A stretch of DNA of 64,000 bases from Xylocopa sonorina (Eukaryota > Arthropoda > Insecta > Hymenoptera > Apidae). The stretch is taken from contig NW_027490529.1 of NCBI RefSeq assembly GCF_050948175.1, positions 62,001 to 126,000 of the forward strand. Reading direction: 5' to 3'. Below the pieces are notes generated by a model. That model saw only the letters and a program-made list of their open reading frames with translations, was not told where the DNA came from and made no database searches. Numbering within the stretch: position 1 is the stretch's first letter; each line of letters starts with the position of its first letter. The position numbers were made by a program, and so were the translations under genes. This document shows positions 34,017 through 42,964 of the stretch, in pieces.

Positions 34017-35548
34017 TGTCACGTCCGGGACCGGGAGAATTTCCGAAGTTGCCCGCGACGGCACGTTGCAGAAATCGCGGAGCCGAGCACTATATTGTGA
34101 TGGGCACCGTGGTTCCTTTTATGGGACGCTACCGGTAAAAATACCCGAGGACGCGATATAACAAGATTCGACTAACCTTTCGCTGTCTTCACACCTCGTT
34201 GATTCAGTAATTACGTTCCAGGTACAGCTGCTGTCGAGGATCGCCGTCTGGTATAGCTGCGGCGTAGGGTCGGCGTTGCGGAAACGTCAGAGGAACGAGT
34301 ACCCAACGGCGTTGTCCGGAACTGTGAAGTGGAGCCGCAGAGCTCGCCGAATCCGGGGAAGACTGGATTTGAACCGAGGTGGCAGCAACGACGACGGGAG
34401 TGGCAGGCTGAATACGCTGGATCTGCGTAGTCGCGCACTAAACGACGTAGAAAGTTCTTTCTACCAGCACGACGCGTTTTCTTATTAGCGGAGCGACACA
34501 TCCACGATGAACTTCTCCTAACTGGATTCAAATTGGATAAGCGGCGGTCCGCTCTATCCGCATCGGTCCAGCAGAACGAAGAACGATCGGTTACTTCGAG
34601 TAGTCCGTACCTGTAGTCCACACAGTTAAGCGGCGGTCCGCTCTAACTATGTAGAGTTCCAAGTAACGATACTAAATCAAAGTATGGAAGTGATTGTGTA
34701 TACGCGAGAACCGAAGGTGATCGCGTGGAAATAGAAATGAAATAGAAATTTAAATGTAAAATAACAATAAAGATATATTCTGTATAAAAAACCTATGCTA
34801 TACACTTTACTTCCCTAAACTAAACTTAGTCGAAATAGAACTTAACTAGAAATCGAAATGGAACTTGAAATAGAATTAGAAGACACCTCGAAGAGGTGAT
34901 GGAAAGGCACTAAGCCATAAGTTAAACTAGAAGTATCGGGTACTCGGGTCGAGTCCCAGAGAGAGGTCTGAGTCGAATCGAAGTCGGAACTAGAATGTGC
35001 TCTTGCTCGCGTGCTCGAGACCTCCTCGGGTCGCGTGGCGCGCGAGTCGCTGGGCCCTCGCGGTGGGGCGGACGGTCGGAGTAGGGCGGCCACGCGGTGG
35101 GGCGGCCGATCGGAGTGGGAGCGGCTCTCGTTACGCGTGAGCCGCGAGCGTCGATTGCGCGCGGGCGCGCATCGCAACTTAGGAACTAGAAAATACATAT
35201 TGAACTTAGAATTATATGCGTGTGTGTTGTTCGTGTTACAATGTGTGTGTCGTGTACTTAGAAATAGGATTTTAGTATTTATACGTATATACATTAGAAT
35301 AGTAAACGTAAGGGTAAGTAAGGGCGGGTGACTCGATGCGTTGCTGTGCTGGTGCCTCGTGGATCTCAGGATACGCGCGATAGCGCGTTTGGCCGGTCCA
35401 TCTCCGGGGCGGATACTGCGGGTCGGCTGCCTTAGCTCGGCGAAGGGGTGATTTGCCCCTGCGCTCGAATGTAGATGTTCGCAGGTAAGAAGGCTCTGCG
35501 TGCTGTGGGAGGCGTTGGGGGGTGGAAGGCGGTACGCCGGACGTTACA
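34017..35548 (-). repeat. 3' LTR of element 2 (variant copy, 1532 bp)
   Basis: It differs from the 5' LTR of the same element, and from both LTRs of element 1, by one extra G in a run at 34396-34398 and by T instead of G at 34424 (plus-strand reading). The two changes are within 29 bp. It encodes the last ~91 residues of pol in its first part (35272-35548). The extra base changes the length and end of an LTR open frame that is 138 codons in the other three copies, which argues that this frame is not under selection. Confidence 0.95.
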
Positions 35549-38500
35549 CCTCCCCCCATCGAAAAGGAATCTTGGCGGTGCCAAGATCTCCTGACTGGTT
35601 GGTGCCCGTAGGGGCGTGCCTCGGTGGTTGCTGCGCTGCCGGTTGGCTGCCGTGGTTCCGCTGAGTTACTGCGTTCCTTGCAATAGCTAATTCGCTTCGC
35701 CTCTGGGGAGTGGCCCGTGTCGATGATGGCCGCACCTTTGCTGCTAATTGGTTTGGTACTGGCACTGCAATTGTCTCTATCACTAGCACTGATTTCATTC
35801 GCTCCTGTTACGTTCACCCTTGTCTCACTGTCAGTCTTTGTCTGTTTTATTACACTCTTACGTTTACAAGGTTTTAGTTTGTTTGAATGTACGATTTTAA
35901 TTTTTCCCTTAATAGATAGTTTTACATTATTATTATTGAGAATTTCGAGGATTCTAAATGGGCCGACATACTGGGATTGGAATTTGTGTTTACAAGGTTC
36001 CCTTAATAGAAATACCCATTGTCCAACCTCGAATTTCTGTACATTTTGTTTCCTGTCGTAATAGTACTTAGCTCGCTGTTTCGCTCGGTCTAAATTTTCT
36101 TTCGCTAATTTTTGTGAATTCGTGATTTTCTGGTTTAGGTCTCGTAAGTAATCGGAGTAGGTTTCGTTCTCCGAAATGTCTTGAAACGGCGTTTCTGATG
36201 GCGTTCTAGCTATACGCCCGAAAACTAACTCGTGTGGGGTGTATAGTGTACCCTCGTGAACGCTCGTATTGTACGAAAACATGGCGTAGGGTAGCCATTT
36301 TGCCCAATCGCCACTGGTGTCGATGAAGTGCTTAAGGTATTCCGCAAGCACGTGATGCGATCTTTCGACTGAGCCGTTCGTTTGAGGATGGAATGCTGTT
36401 GACTTGTATTGTTTTATGCGGAATTTGATTGCGATAGCTTTTATTAAAGAATTAATGAAATTAGAACCCTGATCGGTCAAGATACCTTTCGGGCATCCGA
36501 ATTTGCAAATGAAGTTGGTAATCAAGGCATCTGCAATATCGACCGCAGATGTCTGTTTTAGTGGGATCGCGACGGAAAATTTCGTTAGTAGATCTTGGAT
36601 GGTAAGGATGTTCGTGAAACCTTCGGGAGTTGTAGGAAGTGGGCCCATGACGTCCATCGATATTTTATCGAATGCACATCCTGGGGTATCTGTTAGAGTT
36701 AACGGTTGCCTTGTTTTCATCCGAACTAGTTTCTCCGTTTGACAGCTTCTACATTTGCTTATGTAATCTTGAATTTGGGCCTTCATGTTCGGCCAATAGA
36801 ATCTTTCTCTTATCCGCGAATAGGTTTTGTTGACACCTTTGTGTCCTCCTATAGGTGAGTCGTGATTTTCTCTTATAATTTGTTCCCTGTTTTGTTCAGC
36901 TGGAATGTGAATAATACCTTGACAGACGGTAATTTGCAGAGGAGTTTCATAAAACAGATCTTGCAATAACTTCTGAAGTCGCGACCACGGAATTGAATCA
37001 AGTGACGTTTGTGCTATACTTATTGTTGTAATTTGTAATTCTGAAATTACGTCGAAAAGTGAACGTAGAGATTCTATTACTAATTGAAAGTCAATTGCAC
37101 GTTTCTCGTGTTCGACTACCGGTAGTTGTATCTGATAGAAGTTATCCAATTTTACTACTTTGGCTTTGGTTAGATTTATGTCTGATTTGTGCGAAAAGAA
37201 TTTACCTGCCTTGTTTGTCTGGCTTGCGCCTGCATCGTACGGCTGTCCTGATTTTGTAATAAAAAGAACGGTGTTGTCGCGTCTAGTTGCGATTGTGTCT
37301 CGCGTGAATTTGAACAAAGGCTCGTATCTAACGTACTCCGTCGGTAACCTATCCGGTGTGGTACGATTTGAGTCGGGTGAAGGCGGAGGAGGAGGAGGAG
37401 GCATTGCGGTTTTTCCTGATTTACGAGGCTTAGGATAAGGGTCGAATATGTCCTCGTCGGATGAGGACGGTTGAGTCAGAGGGCAGACTTTCACTGGGTT
37501 ACGTGACAATGCGTCTGCATTTAAATTTGTTTTACCTGTTTTATATATGATCTCGTAATCATATTCCGCAAGTTTCAATCTCCACCTCACGAGTCGGCTT
37601 GAAGGATCCTTAACAGAATTCATCCACACCAGTGGACGATGGTCTGTTACGAGTTTAAACTGATTGCCATAAATATACGGCCTGAACTGATGGACGGCAT
37701 AGATGATCGCGAGACATTCTTTTTCTATCGTTGAGTAATTCTTTTCCGCTGAATTGAGAAGTCTCGACGTGTACGCTATCGGGAGATCGCGACCTATTTG
37801 ACCCTGACTTAACACTGCGCCTATAGCATCCGCTGATGCGTCTGTCGTAATGACGAATGGAAGCTTGAAGTTAGGGTATTGTAAAATCGGCGCCTCGCAG
37901 AGCGCATCTCGCAATTTCACGAAAGCGTTTTGTTGTTCGTTTCTCCAAATGAACAAAGTGTCTTTCTTCAATAAATTTGTTAATGGTTTTGCCGTATTTG
38001 AGAAATTTGGAATGAATCGTCTGTAATATCCTGCCAGACCGAGAAATTGTTTTACTTGCTTTTGATTAGTGGGGCGCGGGAAATTCTGAACTGCGCTTAT
38101 TTTTGCTGGATCGGGTTTCACGCCGCTTTCGCTTATGACGTGGCCCAAGTAATTGACTTCGCGGCGAAGGAACTCGCACTTGTCAGGCTGCAGGGATAAA
38201 TTAGCTTCTCTGAGTTTGTTTACGAGTTTCAAGTATTTCGTGGCGTGCTCTTGAAGTGAGCTAGCGTATATCACGATGTCGTCCAAATATACAAACAGCT
38301 CGTTTCCCTGCAGGCCTGCGAGCGCGCTATCCATTAGGCGCTGGAACGTTGCGGGTGCGTTCTTCAATCCAAATGGCATTCGAGTAAACTCGAAATGCCC
38401 ATTGGGTGTTGAAAAGGCGGTTTTGTGTGCATCAGCGGGTTCCATTGGTATCTGATGAAACCCGCTGGCCAGATCGAATGTGCTGAAGTACTTAGCACTT

Positions 38501-40188
38501 CCGAGTTGATCTAGGATTTCGGTAATGCACGGTAACGGGTACGCGTCCGCGATCGATTTTTCGTTTAGCGCACGATAGTCTATAACGACTCTCCATCTTT
38601 TCTTTCCCTGAGAGTCCGCCTTTTTCGGGACGACCCAAAGGGGAGAGTTATACGGAGATTTGGAATTTTTAATTATGCCATTATGTAATAAAGTCTCTAC
38701 TTGCTTCCGGATCTCCTCCTTGTGCGCGGGTGGGAACCGGTACTGTTTAACATTAATTGGTTTTTCGTCGACCGTTGGAATTTTGTGTGTCGTTGCCGTA
38801 GTGTGCCCCAACTTGTCACCCTCGATATAGAACAGATTCTGGCTCTTGTTGATAAGATCCATTACATGATTCTTTTCCTCTACGTTTAGATGTTCGAGCC
38901 GTAGAAGATCTATTATATTTTCGAGGCGAGACTTCGCTGGTTGAGATCGCGTGGCTTTTACGACTGACTTTGTTATTTGCGCATACGTTGGTTTTTCTTG
39001 CGCGGAAGGAGGGGATCCGTATCCGAGACACGGCATTCGATGAGACGCGAAGAATTTATGGTCACCCTTCTGGGTTTTGCCGGACCGTTCGGCGGAATTT
39101 GAATTATGATTCGAACTTGAGTTTGAATTTGAATTGGAAATAGAATTTGACTTTGAGCTAGAATTAGAACTTGAAGTTGAATTCGAATTTGAGTTAGAAT
39201 TGGAATTTGGATTTGAGATTGAATTCGAATTAGAATTTGGAACTTGCGAGAACGTTGGAAATAGCGCGAGGCTGTTTTCTATCGGATTTTCCGATGTTTC
39301 CAACGGTTCTAACTCAATCGGGGATAGAGCGAAGTTAACCGTTTTGTCGGTGGAATTAATTATTCTCGCTATCGCTCTATCTCCGGTGACTCTAACTAAC
39401 GCGTCTCCAAAATAGACGCCTGGCGCGATATTGATTCGAGGAATTATTCCCTCGTTAATGTGTGAGTTAACCACTCGAACGCTGATTCCGGTATTCATAC
39501 GGGGTGGAATCGAAAATTTATCTCTACCTTTGAAAAAATTTTCGGCGATTTTCCGCGGTTCTTCCCGTGATTTCGCAGCGCGTTTTGGTTTTTGGGCGGC
39601 TTTCGACGGCTTTTTGGCTAAAGGCTCGACCGTTTCGTGGCTTTCCGAAATTACTTGTCCTGAATTAGGATTCGGTTTAATCTCCGTCGAAACGATATCG
39701 CGACAAAATGGGATGGTTGTCCCGTGCCATCTAACTTGCTTTTTTATAAAAGAAATTTCAGCGTCCGCGCAAAAACCTGAGCCCAGAATTCCATCAGGAC
39801 CCAGCGGAAAATTGTCGCTAACGACATTGAATGGAACTAAACGTCCGAATAAGATGATATTGACCGTTCCTATTGTTTTAGCTTGTCCGTTCGTTACGCC
39901 CGTAATAACTAGGGTCTCGGACGAATCTACGCGTGCCGAAGGAGATAAGGCTGATTGCTTGATGATGTTGATCTCAGCGCCTGTATCTATCATGAATTCA
40001 GTATTCGTTAGCAAGGTGGCTGAGGTTAACATGACGCTGGGTGTATTCGTTTTGCCCGTGAGTTTTACTGAGGCGCTGGATCGTCCTGTACGATCGTTTG
40101 TTCGTCTGTCGCGAGAGTCCTCACGTTTCGGGTGGCCTCGCGACCTGTCTCGCGGCGCGGCGGGAGGCCATATCCGTTTCCCGACTGC
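35272..40188 (-). CDS. pol: Pol polyprotein of element 2 (protease, RT, RNase H, integrase)
   Basis: Open from 40188 down to the stop at 35272-35274, with the first ATG at 40030-40032. It makes the enzymes that process the polyprotein, copy the RNA and integrate the DNA. Numbering from that ATG, the landmarks are those of the plus-strand copy: DTGA at 16-19, YLDD at 582-585, RNase H D731 and D797, integrase zinc ligands H1057, H1064, C1094 and C1097, core D1127, D1187 and E1223, and GPF at 1357-1359. No frameshift or stop interrupts it, and no amino-acid difference from element 1 was found on reading both. It is in the -1 frame relative to gag and most likely expressed only as a Gag-Pol fusion. 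The C-terminal tail is encoded within the 3' LTR. Confidence 0.96.
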   Translation of the reverse strand, partial: AVGKRIWPPAAPRDRSRGHPKREDSRDRRTNDRTGRSSASVKLTGKTNTPSVMLTSATLLTNTEFMIDTGAEINIIKQSALSPSARVDSSETLVITGVTNGQAKTIGTVNIILFGRLVPFNVVSDNFPLGPDGILGSGFCADAEISFIKKQVRWHGTTIPFCRDIVSTEIKPNPNSGQVISESHETVEPLAKKPSKAAQKPKRAAKSREEPRKIAENFFKGRDKFSIPPRMNTGISVRVVNSHINEGIIPRINIAPGVYFGDALVRVTGDRAIARIINSTDKTVNFALSPIELEPLETSENPIENSLALFPTFSQVPNSNSNSISNPNSNSNSNSNSTSSSNSSSKSNSISNSNSNSSSNHNSNSAERSGKTQKGDHKFFASHRMPCLGYGSPPSAQEKPTYAQITKSVVKATRSQPAKSRLENIIDLLRLEHLNVEEKNHVMDLINKSQNLFYIEGDKLGHTTATTHKIPTVDEKPINVKQYRFPPAHKEEIRKQVETLLHNGIIKNSKSPYNSPLWVVPKKADSQGKKRWRVVIDYRALNEKSIADAYPLPCITEILDQLGSAKYFSTFDLASGFHQIPMEPADAHKTAFSTPNGHFEFTRMPFGLKNAPATFQRLMDSALAGLQGNELFVYLDDIVIYASSLQEHATKYLKLVNKLREANLSLQPDKCEFLRREVNYLGHVISESGVKPDPAKISAVQNFPRPTNQKQVKQFLGLAGYYRRFIPNFSNTAKPLTNLLKKDTLFIWRNEQQNAFVKLRDALCEAPILQYPNFKLPFVITTDASADAIGAVLSQGQIGRDLPIAYTSRLLNSAEKNYSTIEKECLAIIYAVHQFRPYIYGNQFKLVTDHRPLVWMNSVKDPSSRLVRWRLKLAEYDYEIIYKTGKTNLNADALSRNPVKVCPLTQPSSSDEDIFDPYPKPRKSGKTAMPPPPPPPSPDSNRTTPDRLPTEYVRYEPLFKFTRDTIATRRDNTVLFITKSGQPYDAGASQTNKAGKFFSHKSDINLTKAKVVKLDNFYQIQLPVVEHEKRAIDFQLVIESLRSLFDVISELQITTISIAQTSLDSIPWSRLQKLLQDLFYETPLQITVCQGIIHIPAEQNREQIIRENHDSPIGGHKGVNKTYSRIRERFYWPNMKAQIQDYISKCRSCQTEKLVRMKTRQPLTLTDTPGCAFDKISMDVMGPLPTTPEGFTNILTIQDLLTKFSVAIPLKQTSAVDIADALITNFICKFGCPKGILTDQGSNFINSLIKAIAIKFRIKQYKSTAFHPQTNGSVERSHHVLAEYLKHFIDTSGDWAKWLPYAMFSYNTSVHEGTLYTPHELVFGRIARTPSETPFQDISENETYSDYLRDLNQKITNSQKLAKENLDRAKQRAKYYYDRKQNVQKFEVGQWVFLLREPCKHKFQSQYVGPFRILEILNNNNVKLSIKGKIKIVHSNKLKPCKRKSVIKQTKTDSETRVNVTGANEISASDRDNCSASTKPISSKGAAIIDTGHSPEAKRISYCKERSNSAEPRQPTGSAATTEARPYGHQPVRRSWHRQDSFSMGGGVTSGVPPSTPQRLPQHAEPSYLRTSTFERRGKSPLRRAKAADPQYPPRRWTGQTRYRAYPEIHEAPAQQRIESPALTYPYVYYSNVYTYKY
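35549..35557 (-). other. Polypurine tract of element 2
   Basis: CCTCCCCCC on the plus strand, GGGGGGAGG on the element strand, touching the 3' LTR as in element 1. Confidence 0.9.
39094..39237 (-). repeat. Asn-Ser-coding low-complexity tract in pol, element 2
   Basis: Counterpart of 10097-10240, with the same length and same coded residues. On the opposite strand the tract encodes a spurious Glu/Phe/Leu-rich open frame. Confidence 0.83.
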
Positions 40189-41354
40189 CTATTACTGTTA
40201 TTGAACAGCCTCTTACGACATTCTTCTATTAAATGTCCCTGATTTTTGCAATATCTGCAATATTTGTCCTGTATTACGACCGGACGCGGATTTTCGTACG
40301 GTTGCCTACGCGCAGGGGCTTCGCGTGGGGAAGCAGGAGCGACGGTGTTCGGTATTTGTCGCGGCGGAAATCTTGAACGACAGTCCTTAGCATAGTGTCC
40401 GGTATTATTACAGATCGAACAAGTTATATCGCTGCGATTGTTTCTAACTTCGGCGCGGGGACGAGCGTTCGGTAATCGCTGACAATCTCGTTCGTAGCGT
40501 TTGTAAAGTTCGCGGGCGCGCGCGAATGCTTCTTGAGGCGAATGTATCTGGGACATTGGCATTTGATTCCGAATTTCGGGGATTAGCCCGTCGAAAAAAC
40601 AATGTAGGGTTAGCTCGTCCACGTCGGAAGGGTTTCGCGAGGCATAAGGGGACGTTCGTTCGCAATCAATTATAGCCGATCGTAAATCCTTTACCCTGCT
40701 TATAAAATCAAGAATATGTTCATCGTATTTCATGAATATATTCGTCAGCTCCCCTCTGTAATGATCAGCGGATCGTATCGAGCCGAATGAATGGCGGAGC
40801 GTGTCAGTTAATTCAAGGACGGTATTACACGGCTCGTCCTCCAAAGCTAAATACGCTCGACCTTTTAATTTACTCCTTACTAATCGCGTAAACGTTCTTT
40901 CGCACCCATTAGGTATTAATTCGTACGCGCGTTTGCAAGCACGCGTGAACTGTAACACCGGGATATTGTGTCCGTCGAACTGTGGAACGGCCTCTAGAGC
41001 TTGTTTAAGAGAGAGTTCGTCGTGTTGATTTACGCTATCCGTGAGCGTTATTTGTGGCGGTGTCGAATTTACGCCGGGGAATTCGAGGGGTGCCGTATCG
41101 GTTCGCGAGATATTTTGAGAACGACGCAACGCGTCCAGCTCGCGGCGCATTTGTTCTAGCTGTTGCATCAAAGCTAACGTATTATCGGCGGATCGGTTAC
41201 CTTCCATCGTATCGGAGGTTCGCGGAAGTGGCTCGGCGAGAGCGTCTTGGAAATCGATAGATCTGGCTACGGGGTGCTCCTTATCGGTTTCGTTATTCGC
41301 GGCTGTGCCTCGAGGCGGTTGGAATCGGGTCTTTACGGGTGTACGCGTCGCCAT
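40065..41354 (-). CDS. gag: Gag polyprotein of element 2
   Basis: 429 residues, no difference seen from the plus-strand copy. It has a capsid-like central region and two CCHC knuckles (C312-C315-H320-C325 and C366-C369-H374-C379) in a basic tail, consistent with particle assembly and RNA packaging. The start ATG is at 41352-41354, 75 bp inside the 5' LTR boundary and just after the primer site. The stop is at 40065-40067. The 3' part overlaps the -1 pol frame by about 124 bp and contains the slippery heptamer. A minus-strand frame of 257 codons in the gag/pol overlap region is antisense and has no recognisable domain. Confidence 0.95.
   Translation of the reverse strand: MATRTPVKTRFQPPRGTAANNETDKEHPVARSIDFQDALAEPLPRTSDTMEGNRSADNTLALMQQLEQMRRELDALRRSQNISRTDTAPLEFPGVNSTPPQITLTDSVNQHDELSLKQALEAVPQFDGHNIPVLQFTRACKRAYELIPNGCERTFTRLVRSKLKGRAYLALEDEPCNTVLELTDTLRHSFGSIRSADHYRGELTNIFMKYDEHILDFISRVKDLRSAIIDCERTSPYASRNPSDVDELTLHCFFDGLIPEIRNQMPMSQIHSPQEAFARARELYKRYERDCQRLPNARPRAEVRNNRSDITCSICNNTGHYAKDCRSRFPPRQIPNTVAPASPREAPARRQPYENPRPVVIQDKYCRYCKNQGHLIEECRKRLFNNSNRQSGNGYGLPPRRETGREATRNVRTLATDEQTIVQDDPAPQ
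40133..40182 (-). promoter_or_regulatory. Predicted -1 ribosomal frameshift signal, gag to pol, element 2
   Basis: The same signal as in element 1: heptamer GGGAAAC on the minus strand at 40176-40182, 5-nt spacer, and stem arms at 40164-40170 and 40133-40139. Heptamer and both arms are conserved in this copy. Conservation is weak evidence by itself because the two elements are nearly identical overall. Confidence 0.73.
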
Positions 41355-41404
41355 AATTGGTCACGTTCTCGATCAAGCAGAAGTTCTAGCGAAAACGCGA
41401 AGCA

Positions 41405-41422
41405 ATCCCACCGCTGTCACCA
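41405..41422 (-). other. Primer-binding site of element 2, probably tRNA-Leu
   Basis: The minus strand reads TGGTGACAGCGGTGGGAT, seven bases inside the 5' LTR, identical to the site in element 1. Confidence 0.7.
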
Positions 41423-41429
41423 GAATTCG

Positions 41430-42960
41430 TGTCACGTCCGGGACCGGGAGAATTTCCGAAGTTGCCCGCGACGGCACGTTGCAGAAATCGCGGAGCCGAG
41501 CACTATATTGTGATGGGCACCGTGGTTCCTTTTATGGGACGCTACCGGTAAAAATACCCGAGGACGCGATATAACAAGATTCGACTAACCTTTCGCTGTC
41601 TTCACACCTCGTTGATTCAGTAATTACGTTCCAGGTACAGCTGCTGTCGAGGATCGCCGTCTGGTATAGCTGCGGCGTAGGGTCGGCGTTGCGGAAACGT
41701 CAGAGGAACGAGTACCCAACGGCGTTGTCCGGAACTGTGAAGTGGAGCCGCAGAGCTCGCCGAATCCGGGGAAGACTGGATTTGAACCGAGGTGGCAGCA
41801 ACGACGACGGAGTGGCAGGCTGAATACGCTGGATCGGCGTAGTCGCGCACTAAACGACGTAGAAAGTTCTTTCTACCAGCACGACGCGTTTTCTTATTAG
41901 CGGAGCGACACATCCACGATGAACTTCTCCTAACTGGATTCAAATTGGATAAGCGGCGGTCCGCTCTATCCGCATCGGTCCAGCAGAACGAAGAACGATC
42001 GGTTACTTCGAGTAGTCCGTACCTGTAGTCCACACAGTTAAGCGGCGGTCCGCTCTAACTATGTAGAGTTCCAAGTAACGATACTAAATCAAAGTATGGA
42101 AGTGATTGTGTATACGCGAGAACCGAAGGTGATCGCGTGGAAATAGAAATGAAATAGAAATTTAAATGTAAAATAACAATAAAGATATATTCTGTATAAA
42201 AAACCTATGCTATACACTTTACTTCCCTAAACTAAACTTAGTCGAAATAGAACTTAACTAGAAATCGAAATGGAACTTGAAATAGAATTAGAAGACACCT
42301 CGAAGAGGTGATGGAAAGGCACTAAGCCATAAGTTAAACTAGAAGTATCGGGTACTCGGGTCGAGTCCCAGAGAGAGGTCTGAGTCGAATCGAAGTCGGA
42401 ACTAGAATGTGCTCTTGCTCGCGTGCTCGAGACCTCCTCGGGTCGCGTGGCGCGCGAGTCGCTGGGCCCTCGCGGTGGGGCGGACGGTCGGAGTAGGGCG
42501 GCCACGCGGTGGGGCGGCCGATCGGAGTGGGAGCGGCTCTCGTTACGCGTGAGCCGCGAGCGTCGATTGCGCGCGGGCGCGCATCGCAACTTAGGAACTA
42601 GAAAATACATATTGAACTTAGAATTATATGCGTGTGTGTTGTTCGTGTTACAATGTGTGTGTCGTGTACTTAGAAATAGGATTTTAGTATTTATACGTAT
42701 ATACATTAGAATAGTAAACGTAAGGGTAAGTAAGGGCGGGTGACTCGATGCGTTGCTGTGCTGGTGCCTCGTGGATCTCAGGATACGCGCGATAGCGCGT
42801 TTGGCCGGTCCATCTCCGGGGCGGATACTGCGGGTCGGCTGCCTTAGCTCGGCGAAGGGGTGATTTGCCCCTGCGCTCGAATGTAGATGTTCGCAGGTAA
42901 GAAGGCTCTGCGTGCTGTGGGAGGCGTTGGGGGGTGGAAGGCGGTACGCCGGACGTTACA
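41430..42960 (-). repeat. 5' LTR of element 2
   Basis: 1531 bp, the reverse complement of the element 1 LTR. It ends on the plus strand with CCGGACGTTACA next to the ACGT duplication. The TATA-like octamer is at 42688-42695 and the 19-bp direct repeats at 42039-42057 and 41950-41968. It lacks the extra G and the T found in this element's 3' LTR, so it carries the common, presumably ancestral, state. Confidence 0.96.
42688..42695 (-). promoter_or_regulatory. Candidate TATA box in 5' LTR of element 2
   Basis: TATAAATA on the minus strand, 266 bp into the LTR as in element 1. Transcription would run toward gag at 41354. Confidence 0.4.
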
Positions 42961-42964
42961 ACGT
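42961..42964. other. Target-site duplication, right side of element 2
   Basis: ACGT, matching 34013-34016. The satellite continues as ACGTATCGTAGCAAGAGC, as in the empty site at 54618. Confidence 0.92.

Larger units (their letters stand above)
34017..42960 (-). mobile_element. Ty3/Gypsy-type LTR retrotransposon, element 2, complete, minus strand
   Basis: 8944 bp, the reverse complement of element 1 with one extra base. Positions map as element 1 + element 2 = 49334 from the 5' LTR through pol. LTRs, primer site, gag, frameshift signal, pol and polypurine tract are all present and uninterrupted. The Gag (429 aa) and Pol (1586 aa) translations match element 1 throughout as read. The insertion target is a different point in the monomer (GATGTCTACGT/ATCG) from that of element 1 (GTATCAT/GTATTCC). 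The two copies are therefore separate integrations, not one integration amplified with the satellite. They lie about 18.7 kb apart as an inverted pair. Confidence 0.97.
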
